From assembly GCA_965229335.1 (NCBI GenBank), contig OZ245874.1:5456001-5520000 (forward strand): DNA of 64,000 nt, written 5' to 3'. How positions within the stretch are numbered: position 1 is the first letter of the stretch; the number at the start of each line of letters is the position of its first letter. This document shows, one piece after another, positions 58,602-64,000 of the stretch. Position numbers and translations under genes: made by a program. This stretch comes from JAFKFH01 sp017307375 (GTDB lineage: Bacteria > Pseudomonadota > Alphaproteobacteria > Ferrovibrionales > Ferrovibrionaceae). The notes below the pieces were generated by a model, which made no database searches, was not told the DNA's origin, and saw nothing but the letters and a program-made list of their open reading frames with translations.

Positions 58602-60996
58602 GCCCGGGCGGGCCCTCCTGCCGGAAGACCGTGACCGACGGCCCCGACGGCGTCTGGATGCCGGCCGCGGCGAAAGCCTTGTAGATCCGGAAGCGCAGCT
58701 CGCTTTCGATCAGCGAGCGGCGGTCGACATCATCGATATAGCCGCGCGCCGAGAAGACCAGCGCGGTGTCGCCGAAATCCTCGAACAGCACCGACGGCGC
58801 CGGATAGGCGACGATCTCGGGATGATCCCCGTAGATCGCCAGCAGGATGTCGCGCACCCGCTCGACATCGGATCCATAGGCGACGGTGAGCCGGACGTCG
58901 GCCCGGCCCTGCTTCGACCGGTGGGTCCAGTTCATCACCTGCTTGGAGATGAACTCCGAGTTCGGGATGATCAGCGAGGCGCGGCGGAAGGTCTCGACCT
59001 CGGTGGCGCGCACGCTGATCGAGCGGACCACACCCTCGGTGCTGCCGACCACGACCCAGTCGCCGACCTTGATCGGCCGCTCGATCAGGAGGATCAGGCC
59101 GGAGACGAAGTTGTTGACGATGTTCTGCAACCCGAAGCCGATACCGACCGACAGCGCGCCGGCGATGATAGCGATATTCGAGAGGTTGAGGCCCAAGGCG
59201 GAGAAACCGAAGATGGCGGCGAGCACGTAGCCGACATAGCCGCCACCGGAAACGATCGAGTTCTGGACGCCGAGATCGAGCCTGGTCTGCGGCAGCACGG
59301 TATCCTGCAGCCAGCGCTTGACCGCGTTGGTGGCGACCACGCACAGCACGACGACACAGATCGCGGCCAGCATGTCGACCAGCGACAGCCTGATGTCGCC
59401 GATCGAGAAGCCGAACAGGAACTGGCGCAGGCGGTCGAAGATGACCGGCCAGGGCACGCCCCAGAACAGCAGCAGCGAGACCGCGACCCAGGCAAACAGC
59501 GTGCAATCGAGCAGCCAGCCCAGCCATAGCCGGGCAATGCGCATGTCGTCGGCGAAACCGAGGTTGCGCCGCAGCGACACGAGGCCCGGGCGATCCGAAG
59601 TGGCCAAGGTGGCGATCAGGTGGCGCCCTATGTGCCGGCAGGCGTCATAGGCGAACAGGAGCGCGTAGGAACGCAGCGTCCCGCCCAGCAGGAACCGAGC
59701 GAACGGATAGTAGCCGAACAACAGCGACAGCCCGCCGACGATGATCAGGAGGCGGAGAATCCAGAGGAGGATCAGGCCGACCCGGCTGACCGGCCGCGCC
59801 TCGCCCGAGTGGTCGCGATGCCAGAGTCTCGTGCTCGTCAGCGCAAACATGATCGAGGCGAGCGCCAGGCCGAAGAGACAGGCCAGTACGGCCTCGAGCT
59901 CACGGTCGATCAGATATTCGCCGGCGAAGCCGTAGCTCATCCACAGCGCGAAGAACAGGAGCAGCACCAGCAGCCGGACGCGGCGGCGCAGCCGGCGGGC
60001 CGACACCGGAACCAGCGGATAGAGCCGCCAGGCCGGTCGCGACGGGGCGACGGCGAGGTCGACGAGGCCGAGATAGAGCAGCCCGAAACTCGCCGCGTCC
60101 GCCGCGCCGGCAAACAGCGCGCCGAACAGGCCGAACACGAGACCTTGCGAGGTCGCGAGCGCCAGCGCGCCCTGCAGCACCGCGATCGGAAATACCGTCT
60201 TGGCCAGCCCGTCGACCACCGCGCCGCGATAGAGTTCGATCTTTCCCCGAGGTGTCACGACCCGCGCCCGGCCCCAGCGTCGGCGAGCCATTCGCGCAAA
60301 CAGCGCCAGCGCCACGACCAGCGCGGCAAAGGTTGCCCAGGCCGACGCCAGCGCGCCCGGCCGGCCGTGATGTTCGGCGACGGCGCGATCGGCCCAGTCG
60401 GCGGGCGCGGCGAGCAAACGGCCGCCGAGCTCGATCATCTGAGGCCCCGCCAGGCGCCAGGTCATCGCATCGAACGGCGACGGTCCGCGATGGCCGAGTT
60501 CCTGCGCCAGCAGTTGCTGCTGCAGCCTGTCGATTCGGTCGATCAGCGCCTGCGCCCGGGCCGAGACGAGATCGAGCTGCTTGAGCTGATCGAGGACGCC
60601 GTTGAGGTCGGTGCTGAGCTGGCCGCGCTGGGCGGTGATCGCCATCGCCTCCGGCGTGCCGTCGGCCGGCGGCGGCCCCAGCGCCGCCAGCAAGCCCTGC
60701 TTTTCCGTCGCCAGGGCTTTCAGGCGCAGCTTCGCGCCATCGGCCGCCGCGCGCACGGCGTCGAGCGCGGTCCGCATCGACAGGAGATCGGCCGGTGTCG
60801 TCGCGCTATCGGCCAGCGCGGCCGCATAACCGTCCAGCGTCTGGAGCCAGTCGGGCAGACGTCCGGCCGACAACGCCGCGTCGGCCGGGCGTTCCACCGG
60901 TTGCGGCACGGCAGTCTGGGCGGCGAGCGGGCAGGCAATCAGCGATACCAGCAACGCATAAAGCGCCGCCCGCAACAGCCTCGTCAGTTCCCGCAT
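58594..60996 (-). CDS. Large MscS-type mechanosensitive channel
   Basis: 800 residues: a signal peptide (SLIACPLAAQ), a periplasmic helical domain of DUF3772 type with coiled segments (about 30-200), eight or more extra helices, then the MscS core with the pore helix and beta domain (ALGLNLSNIAIIAGALSVGIGFGLQNIVNNFVSGLILLIERPIKVGDWV is recognised by its motifs GLNLSN, GIGFGLQN and ERPIKVGDWV). Opens on membrane tension to release osmolytes. It follows the convergent MarC gene. Confidence 0.93.
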   Translation of the reverse strand: MRELTRLLRAALYALLVSLIACPLAAQTAVPQPVERPADAALSAGRLPDWLQTLDGYAAALADSATTPADLLSMRTALDAVRAAADGAKLRLKALATEKQGLLAALGPPPADGTPEAMAITAQRGQLSTDLNGVLDQLKQLDLVSARAQALIDRIDRLQQQLLAQELGHRGPSPFDAMTWRLAGPQMIELGGRLLAAPADWADRAVAEHHGRPGALASAWATFAALVVALALFARMARRRWGRARVVTPRGKIELYRGAVVDGLAKTVFPIAVLQGALALATSQGLVFGLFGALFAGAADAASFGLLYLGLVDLAVAPSRPAWRLYPLVPVSARRLRRRVRLLVLLLFFALWMSYGFAGEYLIDRELEAVLACLFGLALASIMFALTSTRLWHRDHSGEARPVSRVGLILLWILRLLIIVGGLSLLFGYYPFARFLLGGTLRSYALLFAYDACRHIGRHLIATLATSDRPGLVSLRRNLGFADDMRIARLWLGWLLDCTLFAWVAVSLLLFWGVPWPVIFDRLRQFLFGFSIGDIRLSLVDMLAAICVVVLCVVATNAVKRWLQDTVLPQTRLDLGVQNSIVSGGGYVGYVLAAIFGFSALGLNLSNIAIIAGALSVGIGFGLQNIVNNFVSGLILLIERPIKVGDWVVVGSTEGVVRSISVRATEVETFRRASLIIPNSEFISKQVMNWTHRSKQGRADVRLTVAYGSDVERVRDILLAIYGDHPEIVAYPAPSVLFEDFGDTALVFSARGYIDDVDRRSLIESELRFRIYKAFAAAGIQTPSGPSVTVFRQEGPPGPI

Positions 60997-61062
60997 GTCT
61001 CACCCGAAAGCACGTGCCCCGGGACGACTATATCCGGCTTCTGGCCAAATGGGGCAGCGTCG

Positions 61063-61869
61063 TTACGCCGCAAACGACCAGGACGAAAGCGACAGGCTGC
61101 CGTAGGAAAACGAACCATGCAGCCGGCGGCCGACCGCGCCCGGCCCGGCGGCGCCCAGCGCGACGTAGAGCGGCATCAGGTGATCGTCCTGCGGCTGGGC
61201 GCAGCGGGCGCCCGGCGCGCGGGCGCGATAATCGTCCAGCGCGGCAACGTCCCCCGCCTCGATATGGTCGGCGAGCCAGCCGTCGAAGGCGACGGCCCAG
61301 TCCGGCGGATCGGGCATCCGGTGGTGCCGGCGCAGCATCGCATCGCGCACGTTGTGCACCGCGCCGCCCGAACCGAGGATCAGCACGTTGTCGCCGGCGA
61401 GCGGCGCCAGGGCGGCTCCCAGCGCGCGGTGGTGGGCCGGATCCAGCCGCGGCTGAATCGAAAGCGGCACGACGGGAATGTCGGCTGCGGGAAACATCAG
61501 GCTGAGCGGCACCCACGCACCATGATCGAGGCCCTGGGCGGGATCGATGTCGGCCGGCATGCCGGCGGCGTCGATCAGCGCGGCGATGCGTTCGGCCAGG
61601 GCACGATCGCCCCGGACAGGATAATGCCGGCTGTAGAGTTCGGCCGGGAAGCCGTAGAAATCGAAAATCATCTCCGGCGCCGCAGCGGCGCCGACCCGCG
61701 GATTGTCCGAGGTGAAGTGGGCCGAGATGCAGACGATGGCATCCGGCCGGCCGTGGGCCGCGACGAGGTCCTGGCCGAGTTGTTCCAGGAAATGCCGACC
61801 CGGGTCGTCGTCGACCAGGATCGTCGGGGCGCCGTGGCTGACGAAGACCGGCGGCAGGGTGCGGGCCAT
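61063..61869 (-). CDS. DODA-type extradiol ring-cleavage dioxygenase (YgiD-like)
   Basis: 268 residues. The metal-binding His are in VSHGAP (H13), ISAHFTSDNPRV (H51) and GSGGAVHNVRDA; LDHGAWVPL carries the catalytic His. It belongs to the LigB-superfamily DODA group, with E. coli YgiD (4,5-DOPA extradiol dioxygenase) as a relative. The substrate is probably a catechol. ATG 61869 follows GGAGG. It is 67 bp from wrbA on the same strand; linked catechol/quinone chemistry is plausible. Confidence 0.9.
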   Translation of the reverse strand: MARTLPPVFVSHGAPTILVDDDPGRHFLEQLGQDLVAAHGRPDAIVCISAHFTSDNPRVGAAAAPEMIFDFYGFPAELYSRHYPVRGDRALAERIAALIDAAGMPADIDPAQGLDHGAWVPLSLMFPAADIPVVPLSIQPRLDPAHHRALGAALAPLAGDNVLILGSGGAVHNVRDAMLRRHHRMPDPPDWAVAFDGWLADHIEAGDVAALDDYRARAPGARCAQPQDDHLMPLYVALGAAGPGAVGRRLHGSFSYGSLSLSSWSFAA

Positions 61870-61936
61870 CGGCAAGACCTCCGAGGCGGTCGGCCGCCAC
61901 CCCGCGGGGCGGCGGCCGGGCACTGGACTGGATCGG

Positions 61937-62542
61937 TTACTTGGCGAGCTTGGCGGCGACGGTCGCGACGTGGCGGCCCTGGAAGCGTGCCAGCTCGAGC
62001 TCGTTGGCCGACGGCAGGCGGCTGCCGTCGCCGTTGGTGATGGTGGTGACGCCGTAGGGCGACCCGCCGGTGATCTCGTCATTGCGCATCTGGCCCTGCG
62101 CCGTGTAGGGCAGGCCGACGACGACCATGCCATGATGCAGCAGGGTCGGGATGAAGCCGAGAATCGTGCTTTCCTGGCCGCCGTGCTGGGTGGCCGACGC
62201 GGTGAAGACCGACCCGACCTTGCCGACCAGCTTGCCCTGGAACCACAGGCCGCCGGTCTGGTCGATGAAGTTGCGCAGCTGCGAGGCCATGGTGCCGAAA
62301 CGCGTGCCGGCGCCGAAGATGATCGCGTCGTAATTGGCCAGTTCGTTGACGTCGGTGATGACCGGCGCCTTCTGGTCGACCTTGCCATGCGCCGCGGCGA
62401 AGGCTTCGGCCGACATCAGCTCGGGCACCCGGCGGATGTCGACGGTGACGCCCGCGACTTCGCCGGCGCCGGCGGCGATCGCCTCGGCCATCGCCTCGAC
62501 ATGGCCGTACATCGAATGATACAGCACCAGGACCTTGGTCAT
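61937..62542 (-). CDS. wrbA: NAD(P)H:quinone oxidoreductase WrbA
   Basis: 201 residues with flavodoxin-like fold. FMN-binding marks are VLVLYHSMYGHVEAMAEAI, FGAGTRFGTMASQLRNFIDQTGGLW, FTASATQHGGQE and GSPYG. Two-electron reduction of quinones avoids semiquinone radicals and protects from oxidative stress. ATG 62542 has GGAG six bases upstream, better than the in-frame ATG 62554. A TCGGAA-N9-TTCCGA inverted repeat (62635-62655) lies about 95 bp upstream. Confidence 0.94.
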   Translation of the reverse strand: MTKVLVLYHSMYGHVEAMAEAIAAGAGEVAGVTVDIRRVPELMSAEAFAAAHGKVDQKAPVITDVNELANYDAIIFGAGTRFGTMASQLRNFIDQTGGLWFQGKLVGKVGSVFTASATQHGGQESTILGFIPTLLHHGMVVVGLPYTAQGQMRNDEITGGSPYGVTTITNGDGSRLPSANELELARFQGRHVATVAAKLAK

Positions 62543-62666
62543 TTTCCGCTCCATGCGTTTGCTCTGCCGACGGCCCTTCCGGCCGCCTCGGCATCAGATG
62601 TACCGCATGCACGGGATTTAGATAATTGCGCCTTTCGGAATTCGATTGTTTCCGATTTGGCGACGA

Positions 62667-63098
62667 TCAGGGCGGTGGCAGCGGTTGCGCAATCACCGGC
62701 GCGATCGGCGCGGTGGCCGAGGGCTGGATCGCGCCCTGCTGGACCGCCGGCGGCAGCGGCGCCAGCGGCGGCGGGGGCGGATTTGGCGGCCAGGTCTTCG
62801 GATCGGTCACGGTCAGCGGCGGCGCCGACCGGTCGGCCCGGTCGTGATACGGTTCCGCCGACTGGTAGCAGTCGACCCCGCCCAGGTTGCGATAGCAGTA
62901 GCCCGGCCGCGGATTGACGCTCTCGGCCGTCGTCTTGCGTTCGCAATAGCTGGAACCGTAATACATGCCCGGCGTCGGGCAGACGGTGCCATAGTTGAAG
63001 AACGGCTGCTCGGGGTCGCGCGGGCCGCCGGCGCAGGCGGCCACGAGACCTGCCATCGCCAGGCATGCTATGCTATGGATTGCGGTGGCGCGGATCAT
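62667..63098 (-). CDS. Small Pro/Tyr/Cys-rich lipoprotein
   Basis: 143 residues with a lipoprotein signal: hydrophobic ACLAMAG and lipobox LVAAC, so it should be lipid-anchored in the outer or inner membrane. The mature part has several Cys and Tyr (CPTPGMYYGSSYCERK, GYCYRNLGGVDCYQSAEPY) and a Pro-rich tail ending PLPPP. I recognise no family beyond a general small alphaproteobacterial lipoprotein. ATG 63098 was chosen since it starts the signal peptide; it is divergent from the next gene by 45 bp. Confidence 0.75.
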   Translation of the reverse strand: MIRATAIHSIACLAMAGLVAACAGGPRDPEQPFFNYGTVCPTPGMYYGSSYCERKTTAESVNPRPGYCYRNLGGVDCYQSAEPYHDRADRSAPPLTVTDPKTWPPNPPPPPLAPLPPAVQQGAIQPSATAPIAPVIAQPLPPP

Positions 63099-63143
63099 CC
63101 GGTTTTCGGCCCCCAGGACGTACGAACGAGTCATAGGCGCCCC

Positions 63144-64000
63144 ATGCTTGCCAAACCGTTAAACGCATCGGCGGTCTGGGCCGTGATGCTGGCTTTGCCC
63201 AGCGCGGCGCTGGCGGCCTCGATCCTCGCCCTGCCGCAATACGGGGTGCGGGCAGTGATCCAGTCCTGGTCGGGTCCGCCGCCCAAATTCACCGCGGCTG
63301 TCGCCCGGCCGCTGAACGAGCCGATCCGGCCGAGCCCGGTTATTCCCGAGATCATACCGGAAGTTTCGGCCGCCACCCCGCCTGCCCCGGCTGTTGCCGA
63401 AGCGGCGCCTGCCCCGCCGGCCGCAGTCGAGGCGCCGCCGCAGGAACCGGCACTGGTCGAGGCACCGATCCCGCAGGCGCGGCCCGTGCTGCGGCCGATC
63501 GCGCCGCCCGTGCGGCGCATCGCCCAGGCACCGGCAGTGCCGCGCGCCGCGGCTGCCGCACCGGCCCGGCCCGGCCCGGTCGCCCAGGCGGCCGCCCCGG
63601 CGGCCGATCCCGGCTTCGTGCTGCCGGTCGAACACCCGTCGAAGATTTCCGGGCTGGTCGTCGGACCGCAGGGTGATGGCTGGCGACTGACGCTCGAGGC
63701 CGACGGGCCGACCTCCGCCTTCTATTCGGTGCTGCCGCTGGGCCAGCAGGTCCTGATCGCCTTGCCCCAGGCCACCTGGAACATTCCGGTTCATCACGAC
63801 CTCTATGCCGGCCGGCTGATCCTGGCCGACTGGAAGAACGGGGTCCTGACCGTGACGGCGGCGGCGCCGGTCGACATCACCGGCGTCACTACGGCGACGC
63901 CGGTCGATGCCGGTCCCTACCGCCTGATGTTCGACCTGAAGCCTGAGAACGGCATGCCCTACCGCCGCGGCGGCATCGTCGCCTGGGGAACCAAGCCGTG
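63144..64000 (+). CDS. Secreted Pro/Ala-rich protein, AMIN-like region, cut by the window end
   Basis: Reading from ATG 63144, 285 codons are open to the window edge. Begins MLAKPLNASAVWAVMLALPSA with a signal or anchor sequence, then a long Pro/Ala/Val-rich linker (about 45-160). It ends in a beta-rich region (LTLEADGPTSAFYSVLPLGQ, VLIALPQATWNIP) that resembles the AMIN domain of periplasmic N-acetylmuramoyl-L-alanine amidases. A catalytic domain may lie beyond the window. Cell-wall role is inference. Confidence 0.7.
   Translation, partial: MLAKPLNASAVWAVMLALPSAALAASILALPQYGVRAVIQSWSGPPPKFTAAVARPLNEPIRPSPVIPEIIPEVSAATPPAPAVAEAAPAPPAAVEAPPQEPALVEAPIPQARPVLRPIAPPVRRIAQAPAVPRAAAAAPARPGPVAQAAAPAADPGFVLPVEHPSKISGLVVGPQGDGWRLTLEADGPTSAFYSVLPLGQQVLIALPQATWNIPVHHDLYAGRLILADWKNGVLTVTAAAPVDITGVTTATPVDAGPYRLMFDLKPENGMPYRRGGIVAWGTKP

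Noticed and set aside
59620..62040. 806-codon plus-strand frame opposite MscS-type and DODA-type genes
   Set aside because: Spans two unrelated genes and their gap; Gln/Arg/Glu-rich with no domain.

Overview
The window looks like chromosomal DNA of a high-GC alphaproteobacterium, perhaps a Rhodospirillales-type soil or water organism. The grounds are very GC-rich third codon positions, dense gene packing with many 4-bp ATGA/GTGA overlaps, many LysR, TetR and IclR regulators and transporters, N-formylglutamate amidohydrolase and MASE1/GGDEF proteins, and a possible EcfG-type (general stress sigma) promoter. I could not check the taxon. There is no rRNA, CRISPR array, insertion sequence or phage gene. 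One tRNA (Val-GAC) is present. No gap between genes exceeds about 190 bp.

Region 1 (1-15.1 kb) is a mosaic of small units: a 2-haloacid dehalogenase-type HAD, AlkB, a nitronate monooxygenase with an MFE-2-type dehydrogenase, a KdsC-type phosphatase, Ada, a CACHE-GGDEF cyclase, a bacterial PH-domain protein, a DUF4406-type protein, an EmrB/QacA exporter and a MASE1-GGDEF cyclase. Two small regulated units follow: a TetR divergent from a second nitronate monooxygenase over an almost perfect 20-bp palindrome, and an aldo/keto reductase followed by its own TetR downstream of an inverted repeat. A drug/metabolite transporter divergent from a LysR closes the region.

Region 2 (15.1-23.3 kb) looks like an amine/polyamine locus: a PuuB-like FAD oxidase, a four-gene Pot-type ABC importer with a strong hairpin after the binding-protein gene, an agmatinase-family ureohydrolase and a LysR. 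Region 3 (23.3-30.9 kb) holds a Tat-exported sulfatase with its formylglycine-generating enzyme, a small Lys/Ala-rich protein, N-formylglutamate amidohydrolase, tRNA-Val, inorganic pyrophosphatase, a DUF2076 protein, a GNAT and an Lrp.

Region 4 (30.85-33.93 kb) is the most interesting part. It is a compact operon of a LOV-domain histidine kinase, a double-domain KaiC-like ATPase and a single-domain response regulator, with 4-bp overlaps at both junctions, a candidate EcfG promoter upstream and a perfect hairpin downstream. No KaiA or KaiB is present.

Region 5 (33.9-47.2 kb) has an isochorismatase-type hydrolase and LysR, a second EamA transporter, a MacA/MacB-type efflux set, an SSAT-like acetyltransferase, a DUF924 protein, an outer-membrane beta-barrel, a 976-residue secreted protein with pepsin-like Asp motifs, and a divergent pair of citrate synthase paralogues, one fused to a DNA-binding domain.

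Region 6 (57.2 down to 47.2 kb) is one long ten-gene minus-strand operon: IclR, HyuA, HyuB, LivK, LivF, LivM, LivG, LivH, cupin and HpcH-type aldolase. It reads as uptake plus ATP-dependent ring opening of an unknown cyclic amide or similar compound, followed by C-C cleavage. Region 7 (57.2-64 kb) carries Dps, MarC, a large MscS-type channel, a DODA-type dioxygenase, WrbA, a lipoprotein and the start of a proline-rich secreted protein cut by the window end.
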